Source of the DNA: Fischerella sp. PCC 9431
Lineage (GTDB): Bacteria > Cyanobacteriota > Cyanobacteriia > Cyanobacteriales > Nostocaceae
Direction: 5' to 3'
DNA length: 64,000 nt
Assembly: GCF_000447295.1 (NCBI RefSeq)
Contig: NZ_KE650771.1
Coordinates: 5,849,559-5,913,558 of the forward strand
Part shown: positions 55,627 to 63,764 of the stretch, piece after piece
How positions within the stretch are numbered: position 1 is the first letter of the stretch
Layout of the letters: each line of letters opens with the position of its first letter
Program-made: the position numbers and the translations under genes
The notes under the pieces: generated by a model
The model's input: only the letters and a program-made list of their open reading frames with translations
The model's database searches: none
What the model was told of the DNA's origin: nothing

Positions 55627-56124
55627 ATGGGGAAGGTTTTAGTACTGAATGCCTCTTATGAACCGCTCAACATCACGAGCTGGCGTCGTGCTGCGGTTTT
55701 GTTAATCAAGGGTAAGGCAGAGCAGGTAGAGCACAATGGCAAGTTCCTCTACACCGGTTTTCCGCTCCCAACGGTAATCCGACTGCGTCACTACGTCCGA
55801 GTTCCCTATAAAGAAATTCCTCTCACACGTCGCAACATATTGCATCGAGATGGTCACAGCTGTCAGTACTGTGGTTACACAGGAGATGAGTTGACCTTAG
55901 ATCATGTGTTACCGCGATCGCGTGGAGGAGGAGATTCTTGGGAAAACATTGTTACAGCTTGTGTCCGGTGCAATGTTAAAAAGGGTTGCCGCACCCCCCA
56001 TGAAGCACACATGCTTCTACGCCATCAACCTCGCAGACCCTATAGCAGTTTGTACTTTGAGGTTACAAAACATCTAAAAACTGGAACACACAAGGAGTGG
56101 CAAAAGTATGTTATAGGCCTTTGA
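55627..56124 (+). CDS. HNH endonuclease family protein, conserved in cyanobacteria
   Basis: 165 residues. The N-terminal 65 residues (VLVLNASYEPLNITSWRRAA) are a conserved region of this group. The HNH domain has zinc cysteines Cys79 and Cys82 (CQYCG) and Cys112 and Cys115 (CVRC), and the core LTLDHVLPRSRGGGDSWENI with His93 and Asn107. The group is widespread in cyanobacteria as a single-copy, housekeeping-like protein without an adjacent methylase, so restriction is unlikely. Its molecular role is not known to me. It is followed by a strongly structured intergenic element. Confidence 0.9.
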   Translation: MGKVLVLNASYEPLNITSWRRAAVLLIKGKAEQVEHNGKFLYTGFPLPTVIRLRHYVRVPYKEIPLTRRNILHRDGHSCQYCGYTGDELTLDHVLPRSRGGGDSWENIVTACVRCNVKKGCRTPHEAHMLLRHQPRRPYSSLYFEVTKHLKTGTHKEWQKYVIGL

Positions 56125-56189
56125 CAATTACCTTTGTTTAATATCAATCGGTAAAAGTTTTTTATAACTTTTGCTGTTCACCAAGTGTG

Positions 56190-56289
56190 GACGAGGTTGG
56201 TTTTTCGGCTTGTTGTTGGCTATTTTTTCCTTTACAAGCTGGCGTAGGAGTTTGTAAAGTTTTGTTGCCGAATTTTGACCAACCTCGTC
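56190..56289. ncRNA. candidate structured RNA or fold-back element with three nested stems
   Basis: GACGAGGTTGGT (56190-56201) pairs perfectly with ACCAACCTCGTC (56278-56289). Inside, TTCGGC (56204-56209) pairs with GCCGAA (56267-56272), and inside that CTTTACAA (56230-56237) pairs with TTGTAAAG (56252-56259), with a 14-base loop. In total 26 pairs without mismatch in 100 bases, with asymmetric internal loops. It lies 66 bases after the HNH gene stop in a 425-base gap before the DHH gene. A weak hairpin, AAAAGTT/AACTTTT near 56153-56172, precedes it. The rest of the gap is AT-rich with no gene seen. The strand of any RNA cannot be told. Confidence 0.5.
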
Positions 56290-56549
56290 ATCATAGCACA
56301 TTTTGGTGTTTTAGCAAGTAGTTCAACTTTTTAATTTGCCAGAATATAGTAGATACAGCAAAGTCATTTATAAATAAAGCATACTTCGGTTATTCCCCAA
56401 ATAAATGTAGAAAAAATAGACCCATATATACATTCTCAAGTTCATTGATTTTTGCGAAGATCGAGATAGTGTGGCTAAACCAGTGATTTGCTGGTTGCAG
56501 TTGTGATGATTGAACTTAATATAATGCCACACTGTACAAACCATTTACT

Positions 56550-57851
56550 ATGCAGTTTCATTCTTCCCTTACTCAGTTTGAGAAATTACCATTGACGACA
56601 GATCCAACTCCAGAAGCTAATCCCGATGAAGTAGGCATAATAAACAAAGAGTCTGTGGATGCTCCACTCATCAGGCAATCTGCTGGAACACAAACATCAA
56701 CAGAAGGAGGCAATACTCAAGGTCAACGCACCAATTCTGTGACACTACAGAAATCAGAAGAATTGCGTCAGATGATGCTTGGACACCGTCATGATCGCCA
56801 GTTGGTAATTCTGCAAGATTTTCCAGATCCAGATGCTCTGTCTTCTGCTTGGGCTTATCTGTTAATTGCTCAACAGTATGATATTAAGTGCGAGATCATC
56901 TACGCCGGCACTCTCAGCCATCAAGAAAATATTGCTCTTGTAAAGCTAACTGGTCTACCAGCTATTCGTTGTTCAGTACCGAATCTCAAAAGCAAAGATT
57001 TGTCTTCTTACCAAGGTTATGTCTTAATTGATAACCAAGGAACAACTTCTGGATTAGTGCCAGTAGTGCAACAGGCAGGTATTCCACTGATGGCAGTCAT
57101 TGACCATCACAACTTGCAAGGAGATCTCAAATCAGAATTTGTTGATATTCGTCCTGCTGTCAGAGCCACAGCAACAATCTTTACTCAGTACTTACAAGCA
57201 GGGTTATTACCTTTAGACAACAGTATTAACCAGCATGTTAAATGTGCCACTGCCTTAATGCATGGTTTGCGTTCTGATACAAACCTGCTGATGCAAGCTA
57301 GAGAAGAAGATTTCACGGCAGCAGGCTACCTGAGCAGATTTTACGATGCCCAGCTACTAAACGCCATACTGCAAGCCAACCGTTCTAAACGGGTAATGGA
57401 TGTAATTGAGCGATCGCTCAAAAACCGGATTGTCCAAAACAACTTTTCTATTGCTGGGGTCGGTTACTTGCGCTATGACGACAGAGACGCCATTCCCCAA
57501 GCCGCAGACTTTCTTGTCACTGAAGAAAATGTCCACACTGCCTTAGTTTACGGTATTGTTCACGACGAAGACGAAGAATTAGAAGTGGTCGTCGGCTCTT
57601 TGAGAACCACTAAACTTACCCTAGACCCTGATGAGTTTATCAAAGAAGCTTTTGGACAAGATAGCAGTGGTCGATTTTTTGGTGGTGGACGCACCAGCGC
57701 TGGTGGTTTTGAAATTCCTATGGGTTTCTTATCAGGCAGTAACGAGAATTCCGCTTATGCAAAAATGAAGTGGGAAGTTTTCGATACTCAAATTAAGCAA
57801 AAGCTACTGAGATTAGTTAACCCTAAAGATAACCCAATTCAATCCGAATAA
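56550..57851 (+). CDS. DHH-family phosphoesterase (NrnA/RecJ-like)
   Basis: 433 residues. After an N-terminal extension of about 75 residues of low conservation, the first metal motif is VILQDFPDPDALSSAWA (Asp93, Asp95) and the DHH motif is Asp185-His186-His187 in MAVIDHHN. The DHHA1 domain ends with RFFGGGRTSAGGFEIPMGFL. Such enzymes cleave short oligonucleotides (nanoRNA), pAp or cyclic dinucleotides. In place of the usual histidine at the start of the first motif there is Asp90 or a neighbour, as seen in a number of cyanobacterial members. It is a single gene, probably housekeeping. Confidence 0.87.
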   Translation: MQFHSSLTQFEKLPLTTDPTPEANPDEVGIINKESVDAPLIRQSAGTQTSTEGGNTQGQRTNSVTLQKSEELRQMMLGHRHDRQLVILQDFPDPDALSSAWAYLLIAQQYDIKCEIIYAGTLSHQENIALVKLTGLPAIRCSVPNLKSKDLSSYQGYVLIDNQGTTSGLVPVVQQAGIPLMAVIDHHNLQGDLKSEFVDIRPAVRATATIFTQYLQAGLLPLDNSINQHVKCATALMHGLRSDTNLLMQAREEDFTAAGYLSRFYDAQLLNAILQANRSKRVMDVIERSLKNRIVQNNFSIAGVGYLRYDDRDAIPQAADFLVTEENVHTALVYGIVHDEDEELEVVVGSLRTTKLTLDPDEFIKEAFGQDSSGRFFGGGRTSAGGFEIPMGFLSGSNENSAYAKMKWEVFDTQIKQKLLRLVNPKDNPIQSE

Positions 57852-57925
57852 GTCATCCTCTAACAGGATTTTGGATTTTGGATTATCTCACGGATCAATC
57901 CGGCGGTTTGTACCATCAAGGAATG

Positions 57926-57945
57926 ATTGGTCATTGGTCATTGGT
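57926..57945. repeat. short tandem repeat ATTGGTC
   Basis: Three copies of ATTGGT(CA) in the 131-base gap between the convergent DHH and usher genes. This heptamer-type short repeat is frequent in heterocystous cyanobacteria. No terminator hairpin is clearly seen beside it. Confidence 0.6.
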
Positions 57946-57982
57946 AAGGTTTTGGTGTATGTTTTCTTTTGTCTGACTTGAT

Positions 57983-60871
57983 TTAATTTTGCTGGAGATT
58001 AATTTCTTGAAATGATTGAGAAGATTCCTCTAATTGCAAATTACCAGGTAAAGCCGGCTTACCATTCACTTCTAGAGCATAGTTTCCTTGAGGCAATCCT
58101 TCAAGATAATAAACTCCCGCACCGTTAGTAACAGACAATCGCCGCAGACCTGAATTTGCTTGAATAGCTTCTACCCGTACCCCTGCAACTGGCTGACCTT
58201 TGACATCAGTTACAACTCCGGTACGGGTGTAAGATTTAACAAGAGGTAACTCTACTGTTGTATAACTACCAGCGACAACATCCACAGCTAAAGCATCTGT
58301 TGCTGTTTTCCAGTCAAGGGGAAACCCTGCTGGGTCGAGATCAAGGCGATATTTACCAGGAGACAAACGCACCAAAGCTGCTTCATTTTGAATTTCTGGT
58401 TGGAAAAACTTCAAAGGACGGTTGTTGAGGATGAGCATTAACTCTGGCTGTTGGAGATACACTGCTTCATTAGGATCGCGTTTGCCATTATGATTGCGGT
58501 CAAAAAATGGTTGAATTAATATACCGCCTTGGGTGCGAAAATAGTTAGAACGCCGAGAAGAGTCAGGCTTAATTCCTCTTTGCGTATCAAGGCTAGAAAC
58601 TAACTCTATCCCAAAGCTCGGTTGATCTGAATTGAGGGATACTGCTTGGTAACGTCCCCGCAGCATGATACCAGGGATAATTGTTGTTCCCAAGCTGGCG
58701 ATCGCTCCTGACCCCTGCGAACCAATACCATAACCTAGTTGTGCTTCCCACAAATAGCTTCCATCAATGGCGCGTGCTGGTGAACGATAACGCCAACTCG
58801 CACTAGTTAGACTGTTTTCCTGAGAAAGTAAATTACTAGTTTCGTAATTCAAAAGCAATGCATGTCCTGTATCAAAAGGACTATTCCCCGAAAAATTGTA
58901 GGCAAATTGGGATAGAGAACCAACTTCATTTCCACGGGTTGTGAATTCCATATCACCCAAGCGTTGCAGAAAACTCCAACGGAAGTGATTTTGAGTGTCT
59001 AAAGTAGCACGAGCAAAGGTAAAAGAATTTTTCCGACTATGGGAAATTTCTAAACCCCCAAAAGCACCATCTCGACTGTTGTAGCCTGATAAGAAACCTA
59101 ACCAAGGAAGCATTCGCCAATCAAGATTAAAAGTAGAACCAAAGCGATCGCTAAAAAATCGGGTACGCGCAGTCCGAGAAAAATCATATCTAATATCGGC
59201 GTTCAGATCCCAGCGATTGTTTTCATCCCCGCTTAAAGCTGAAACAGCTACCGTTAAGGGGAAATTTTGCGGCTGATAAAATATTTCTCCTAACCCACGA
59301 AGAGAATCATCGTAAACTCCACCAACTCCTACAGTTAAGTTTTCCGACAAACCCCAACGTTGAGCCACACCTCCTTTAAAATCAGTAAATTCTCCCAATA
59401 AATTTGCATTATCTGTGGAAAATTTCCTCCGCAAACCACCAGAAACAATCAACGCATTCGCCCCAGCTGGTAATTGTCCCGGTGCGGAAGAAAAAGTCAG
59501 ATCACGAATTTCTGGTGCTTCGCTGAACCGTCCTTGGGCGTAAAGTAACAGGCGGTAATTACTAGCTAAGAAACGACTATCAACTTGAATATTGTCAAAA
59601 CGATAAATACCAGAAGAATCAACTAAGACTTCTGCAATTGGGCGATCGCTAAAAGCTGGAGTTAATCGTACCAATGTTCCTGGTTCTGCTTTACCTGTAA
59701 TCACTCGCCCAATTTGAGCAGCTTGCAAACGCTGACGCGGGTCTGGTGTCGCACCTAACACCACTTCTTTTGGCTTATACCTCTGGCGGTGAATTGTCGT
59801 CAAACCCCAATAATCTCCTGTTTGTTGACCAAACCAAAAAGGTGTCTGTGAACCGAGAATATAATCAGCTCGATTTGTCTGGCGCAGAAATTGGGCTTCA
59901 GCAATTTGCCAAGTAGCAGCATTTTTAAAGTTTGGTTGGTTGGCGCGGATAAACCAACTACCACCTAAAGCTGTACCAACAGCTGCCAAGTTACCTTGAT
60001 AACTAGTAGCATAATTAGTCAAACCATTAACATACAAACGCTGCTCAACACCCGTAATCCCAAAGTTGGGAGCGATAACTTCTGGTAGTCCCACCAATTC
60101 TATAGGTGCTTCTTGGGGGTCGCTAAATTCTCCCGTCACTGGAGTTTTTAACCAAGGTGGAAGTAAGCGTACTGTGTAATCATTAATGTCAAATTCAGCC
60201 GGAACGCCAAACAAAGTTTGCAAGTCTTGCACAGAAAAAACTAACCCTAATTTTGGATCATTGCGGAGTAGTTTAGGGTTAATACGAATCACAAGACCAG
60301 GCGCTTGCACTTCTTGCAAACCATCTGGCAAAGGTGTAACTTTTAAATTTAAAGCCTGAATGACTGCATCATAAGGTATAAGCCATTGCTCAAAGTTAAT
60401 GGCTTGGGTTCCGTCTTCTTTTCCTCGTACCAAAACGCTTTTAATTGCATTGCGCTGTCCGACATCTAAGCCTACAGGGAAAACCTGAAAATTCTCAGCG
60501 ATGTCAGGTATTGATGATTCTGTTGCTGCGGTTGATTTTGGTACAGAAGTTTCTGGAACAAAGCTTTTTGGTGGTACTGTTGCTGGAGTAATTTTTGGTT
60601 GAATAGCTGGAGCGATCGCCTGGTTTTTGTCATCAGAGCTTGTTTTTAAATCTGCAATTAAATTCTGATGATTAACAGAAAATTTGAACCCAGAAATTTC
60701 TGGTAATTTAGATTTTGCATCGATTTTTGTAGTCTCTGCTGTAGCAAAATCAAAATCAGACTTGTCAAACTTTACAGATACTAAATGATAATTACTCTGA
60801 GGTAATTCTGGAGGGTTTATTACATGATACATAGTCAAACAAAACTTTTTTGCAGAAGATTTAATTTGCAT
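57983..60871 (-). CDS. outer-membrane usher-like protein of a chaperone-usher pilus
   Basis: 962 residues from the first ATG (60871); the only longer start, a TTG at 60919, lies inside a hairpin. The first 130 residues are low-complexity, Pro/Lys-rich. A beta-barrel rich in aromatic-ended strands follows (LGGSWFIRANQPNF, LGSQTPFWFGQQTG, TFNLDWRMLPWLGFLSGYNS). A plug-like RAIDGSYLWEAQ region and a C-terminal carboxypeptidase-regulatory-like beta domain (VVTDVKGQPVAGVRVEAIQ) complete it. The chaperone gene directly upstream supports the usher assignment. No signal peptide is visible at either start, which is odd for an outer-membrane protein. Confidence 0.72.
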   Translation of the reverse strand: MQIKSSAKKFCLTMYHVINPPELPQSNYHLVSVKFDKSDFDFATAETTKIDAKSKLPEISGFKFSVNHQNLIADLKTSSDDKNQAIAPAIQPKITPATVPPKSFVPETSVPKSTAATESSIPDIAENFQVFPVGLDVGQRNAIKSVLVRGKEDGTQAINFEQWLIPYDAVIQALNLKVTPLPDGLQEVQAPGLVIRINPKLLRNDPKLGLVFSVQDLQTLFGVPAEFDINDYTVRLLPPWLKTPVTGEFSDPQEAPIELVGLPEVIAPNFGITGVEQRLYVNGLTNYATSYQGNLAAVGTALGGSWFIRANQPNFKNAATWQIAEAQFLRQTNRADYILGSQTPFWFGQQTGDYWGLTTIHRQRYKPKEVVLGATPDPRQRLQAAQIGRVITGKAEPGTLVRLTPAFSDRPIAEVLVDSSGIYRFDNIQVDSRFLASNYRLLLYAQGRFSEAPEIRDLTFSSAPGQLPAGANALIVSGGLRRKFSTDNANLLGEFTDFKGGVAQRWGLSENLTVGVGGVYDDSLRGLGEIFYQPQNFPLTVAVSALSGDENNRWDLNADIRYDFSRTARTRFFSDRFGSTFNLDWRMLPWLGFLSGYNSRDGAFGGLEISHSRKNSFTFARATLDTQNHFRWSFLQRLGDMEFTTRGNEVGSLSQFAYNFSGNSPFDTGHALLLNYETSNLLSQENSLTSASWRYRSPARAIDGSYLWEAQLGYGIGSQGSGAIASLGTTIIPGIMLRGRYQAVSLNSDQPSFGIELVSSLDTQRGIKPDSSRRSNYFRTQGGILIQPFFDRNHNGKRDPNEAVYLQQPELMLILNNRPLKFFQPEIQNEAALVRLSPGKYRLDLDPAGFPLDWKTATDALAVDVVAGSYTTVELPLVKSYTRTGVVTDVKGQPVAGVRVEAIQANSGLRRLSVTNGAGVYYLEGLPQGNYALEVNGKPALPGNLQLEESSQSFQEINLQQN

Positions 60872-60908
60872 GTCAAAAGTACCCTTGTCTTCTAAACAAG
60901 CAAGGATT

Positions 60909-60953
60909 AAATCTTGCAAAACAACTTTTACAAAAATTTATTTTGCAAGATTT
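60909..60953 (-). promoter_or_regulatory. hairpin between chaperone and usher genes
   Basis: AAATCTTGCAAAA (60909-60921) pairs perfectly over 13 bases with TTTTGCAAGATTT (60941-60953), with a 19-base loop. It fills the gap between the chaperone stop and the usher start and covers the TTG at 60919. In a chaperone-usher transcript it could weaken usher expression or stabilise the upstream mRNA. No T-run follows, so simple termination is unlikely. Confidence 0.6.
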
Positions 60954-60984
60954 ATCAGCATAAAATGGTAAGTAGATATCAAAA

Positions 60985-61851
60985 CTACTTACTAGGTATA
61001 ACTAGATTCATATTGAAAGGAACAGAGCTTTGATTAGGAGATTGTCCCCAAATCAATTCACCAGAAAGTTCATAATTGCCAGGAGAAATTGGTGTTTTTT
61101 CTTGATCTGCAAGATTCAATAACAAATTGCGATCGCTCTGTGCTGTAATTCCTGTCGGTTGTACTTCCCCGCTACGGATGACTTTTCCTTGTTGTTTTAA
61201 AGTCCAATTTGCAGTTGGGAGAACAGATGCTTGACCAGTATTGCGAACTAACAATTGGATTTGGTTTTTATCGGAATCAAAACTGGTGCTATCTACAGTA
61301 AGTTGAGGGGATAACTTGCCTTTACGGACATAAAAAGTAGATCCGATTTTGGCTCTGATATTAACAGCATTACCCTTTTGATCAGTTGTACTAATCTCCT
61401 TTAAATTTTCGGTGAAAACAACAACTCGGTATTCTCCATCAGGAAGATTGGGAGGAAGTTGAGCGATTAAACGTATTCGTCTTGTCGTACCAGATGGTAC
61501 AACTAATTCACCTGGTGAAAATTGCAAGTAAGGGCTAAGATCAGTGGGGCTAGATGATAAAGTTTCAAAACCTTTGTCGCGGTTGTAAGTAAAAGGCTGA
61601 ACATAAACACGAGCGCGAAAAGGTTCATTCGTAATATTCGTGACGTTAATTACTCCTTCGGCTTGATTACGATTTGCTTCCGTCTCAATTACCATTGGAG
61701 AAATTCTAACCTGTGCCTGAACTGCGATCGGAGATAATACTGCTGATAAAGTGCAAAAACCCATTAAAACAGCAGTACGAAGCATTGATTTTTTTATATG
61801 AAAAATCTTGTAAAGAACAGAGGGTTTTGCTAGTATTAAATTACGAATCAT
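60985..61851 (-). CDS. periplasmic pilus chaperone (PapD-like)
   Basis: 288 residues from the ATG at 61851; an upstream TTG at 61875 adds eight residues, and an ATG at 61785 would give a more classical signal peptide (MLRTAVLMGFCTLSAVLS, cleavage after VQA). The mature part starts VRISPMVIETEANRNQAEGV and has the first Ig domain with VYVQPFTYN, then SGTTRRIRLIAQLP with the conserved basic residue, and IGSTFYVRKGKLSPQL. It would hold unfolded pilin subunits in the periplasm for the usher. It is followed by the usher gene and preceded by the pilin gene, in one direction. Confidence 0.82.
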   Translation of the reverse strand: MIRNLILAKPSVLYKIFHIKKSMLRTAVLMGFCTLSAVLSPIAVQAQVRISPMVIETEANRNQAEGVINVTNITNEPFRARVYVQPFTYNRDKGFETLSSSPTDLSPYLQFSPGELVVPSGTTRRIRLIAQLPPNLPDGEYRVVVFTENLKEISTTDQKGNAVNIRAKIGSTFYVRKGKLSPQLTVDSTSFDSDKNQIQLLVRNTGQASVLPTANWTLKQQGKVIRSGEVQPTGITAQSDRNLLLNLADQEKTPISPGNYELSGELIWGQSPNQSSVPFNMNLVIPSK

Positions 61852-61921
61852 TTTTCCAAATTTGTGAACTTTCAAAGCAAGGGAAGGAGTTGATATTCAC
61901 TTCCCGCTTTTTTATTCTTAT

Positions 61922-62066
61922 AGAACTTACGCAACTGGCATATTATTTTAAGTTCGTAGTGAGGACTTTAGTCCTCAAAATAAGGGCTACCCTACGGGAA
62001 CGCTCCGCGAACAGCCCCTACTACGAGCAAAAAATTTTTATTTTTTGTGACACTTTCGTAAGTCCT
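61922..62066. mobile_element. MITE-like fold-back repeat, copy 2
   Basis: The ends AGAACTTACGCAACT (61922) and ACTTTCGTAAGTCCT (to 62066) are imperfect inverted repeats. Inside are TTCGTAGTGAGGACTTTAG with GTCCTC, and CTACGGGAACGCTCCGCGAA, a wording seen in dispersed repeats of Nostocales. Sequence from about 61948 on is shared with 1027-1126. It separates the pilin from the chaperone gene by 145 bases without coding sequence. Confidence 0.65.
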
Positions 62067-62200
62067 GACTTATTTCAACAACACATTGCCTCATGTCATT
62101 GTTGTAGAGCAGATATAGCAGTGCAGACTCTTTTGAAATAAAGAGAATGTGGAATATTAAAAGTGAAATTGTATTTGTCCATTTGAATGAACTTTGGTCA

Positions 62201-62228
62201 TAAGCCTTGAACTTAAGTTCAAGGCTTA
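62201..62228. promoter_or_regulatory. perfect 28-base palindrome downstream of the pilin gene
   Basis: TAAGCCTTGAACTT is followed directly by its exact complement AAGTTCAAGGCTTA. Outer arms ACTTTGG and CCAAAGT extend the pairing after a small internal loop. It is 66 bases after the pilin stop on the minus strand, before the chaperone. No T-run, so it could protect pilin mRNA from decay and set the ratio of pilin to chaperone-usher. The remainder of the 61876-62294 gap is the MITE-like repeat and short AT-rich stretches. Confidence 0.65.
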
Positions 62229-62294
62229 TTCAAACCAAAGTACAAGATACCTGTGATGCGATTTGGCTCGAAAAACCCAAAAAGTAGCGAAATT

Positions 62295-62771
62295 TTACGG
62301 TGTAACTGTCATATCAACAGTGAAAGTGTAGTTTCCTGCTGGTAAAGCAGCAGTATCAACTACATCCATATTTACAACTAAAGGAACAGCAATTCCAGGA
62401 AGTACTGGAGCAGGAGTAGAAACACCGGCGGCATAAATAGCGTTAACAACTCCCCCAACAGCTGTAGCTCCATAAGTTGGAGAAGTAAGACTTGGACCAA
62501 CAGTTTTGGTGACGCCAGTAATTGCAAGATTTCCAACAGCGCCAGTACATTGCACAGTTGCGGAACCAGCTGAACCACCCACCAAGCTACTTAAAGAAAA
62601 TGGAGTAGGGTTCCCCAACGTACCAGAACCAACAGTAGGATTGAAAGAACATGCTGCGACTACTGCTCCATTAAATGGTACATTTACTGTGCCGGCAGCA
62701 AACGCTTTGGGAACACTTGCAATACAACTCCCCAATAATAAAACTGAAGCAACTACAATGTGACGAATCAT
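62295..62771 (-). CDS. chaperone-usher type pilin subunit (spore coat U-like)
   Basis: 158 residues from the ATG at 62771, which gives a normal signal peptide (MIRHIVVASVLLLGSCIASV, cleavage after KAFA) with GGGA upstream; an ATG at 62807 adds twelve untypical residues. The mature part has two cysteines (AACSFNPT, VQCTGAV) placed for the disulphide of pilus subunits, a Gly/Ala/Thr/Val-rich beta sandwich and ends in GNYTFTVDMTVTP, like the C-terminal strand bound by the chaperone. It would be the polymerised subunit. The chaperone and usher lie downstream across two hairpins. Confidence 0.78.
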   Translation of the reverse strand: MIRHIVVASVLLLGSCIASVPKAFAAGTVNVPFNGAVVAACSFNPTVGSGTLGNPTPFSLSSLVGGSAGSATVQCTGAVGNLAITGVTKTVGPSLTSPTYGATAVGGVVNAIYAAGVSTPAPVLPGIAVPLVVNMDVVDTAALPAGNYTFTVDMTVTP

Positions 62772-63156
62772 TCTAAAATCCCAAAAAATAGTAAGTGAAC
62801 TTTGCATGAAGTCATCAACAGAAATTTATTTCCTTAGCGTGATCATAGAATCACAAAAAAGATAGATTCCCTGTTAATTTTTTACATTTCTGTTGATATT
62901 GTGTTTTTCAGAAACACCATGTTTTGTATTGTGCTATTTAAGACTTTAAATAGCTTCAGGATTTATACTGAAAAATTTGTAAGCTTAGATTAACAAAAAG
63001 TAACAATATATACTATTGCTATGTAAAAATAAACATTCTATTTTCTTGGAAACTGTCGAAAGACGGATTACACGTAATAATCGTATGTATCTTCGTTACA
63101 GTGTAGGTAGTTCACTATAAAGTAAAGTGCTTGATCGAGCATTAAAAACTAAAATA
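62772..63156. other. 385-base divergent intergenic region
   Basis: No gene seen. AT-rich sequence between the divergent pilin and SixA genes, so it must hold promoters for both. Long T-rich runs and a TACTATTGC/TATGTAA stretch near 63010-63025 are compatible with promoters, but no element is clear enough to assign. Confidence 0.5.
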
Positions 63157-63651
63157 ATGGAAATATACTTAATTCGTCATGGTATTGCTGAAGCCGCAAC
63201 CGAGGACATCAAAGACGAGGAAAGACAACTCACAAAAGAAGGGCGACAAAAAACAGAAAAAGTTGCTCGACGCTTCAAAAAGTTGGGTTTGCACTTTGAT
63301 TTAATAGTGACTAGTCCCTTGGTAAGAGCAAAACAAACAGCAGATATACTTATTGCAGCTCGATTGAGTTCGCAGATGGAAGAATGTACTCATCTAGTAC
63401 CTGATGGTCATATCTATAGTTGGGTTGTAAACTGGTTAGAGCCAAAGAATTTTGCACCAAATACCCAATTGGCTTTGGTTGGACACGAACCGTGTTTGAG
63501 CCATTGGGCAGAAATTATCGTTTGGGGGGAAGTCAAAGAACGTTTGGTGCTGAAAAAAGCGGGTATGATCGGGATAAAGGTACCAGAAACAGGCTCTGTT
63601 TTGGGTCGTGGTCAGATGTTTTGGTTGACGCCACCCAAATACTTGCTCTAA
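63157..63651 (+). CDS. sixA: SixA-type phosphohistidine phosphatase
   Basis: 164 residues from the ATG at 63157 (MEIYLIRHGIAE, the family start); a GTG at 63127 adds ten residues. The catalytic RHG has His8, and the second histidine is His110 in LALVGHEPCLSHWAEII. The layout TSPLVRAKQTADIL is typical for the histidine phosphatase superfamily. SixA removes phosphate from phosphohistidine of HPt domains in E. coli; in cyanobacteria the target is not established. It precedes citrate synthase by 113 bases in the same direction. Confidence 0.9.
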   Translation: MEIYLIRHGIAEAATEDIKDEERQLTKEGRQKTEKVARRFKKLGLHFDLIVTSPLVRAKQTADILIAARLSSQMEECTHLVPDGHIYSWVVNWLEPKNFAPNTQLALVGHEPCLSHWAEIIVWGEVKERLVLKKAGMIGIKVPETGSVLGRGQMFWLTPPKYLL

Positions 63652-63701
63652 CAGTTTTTCCACAATTCTCTAAAGAATTTGTGCGACCAGGAATACTGTT
63701 A
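63649..63701. promoter_or_regulatory. nested hairpins between sixA and gltA
   Basis: TAACAGT (63649-63655) pairs with ACTGTTA (63695-63701), and inside it CACAATTCT (63661-63669) pairs with AGAATTTGTG (63674-63683) with one bulged T and a 4-base loop. The outer arm starts at the sixA stop codon. It may end or attenuate the sixA transcript before gltA. Confidence 0.4.
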
Positions 63702-63764
63702 TGGCAATAATTATTTCTGGTAAGTTAGCCTGGTCAAATCTTTAAAAAATCAGATGGTGTTGCC

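Noticed and set aside
55627-56124. HNH protein as part of a restriction or intron-homing system
   Set aside because: No methyltransferase, intron or mobile element is adjacent, and the N-terminal region is that of a conserved single-copy cyanobacterial protein.
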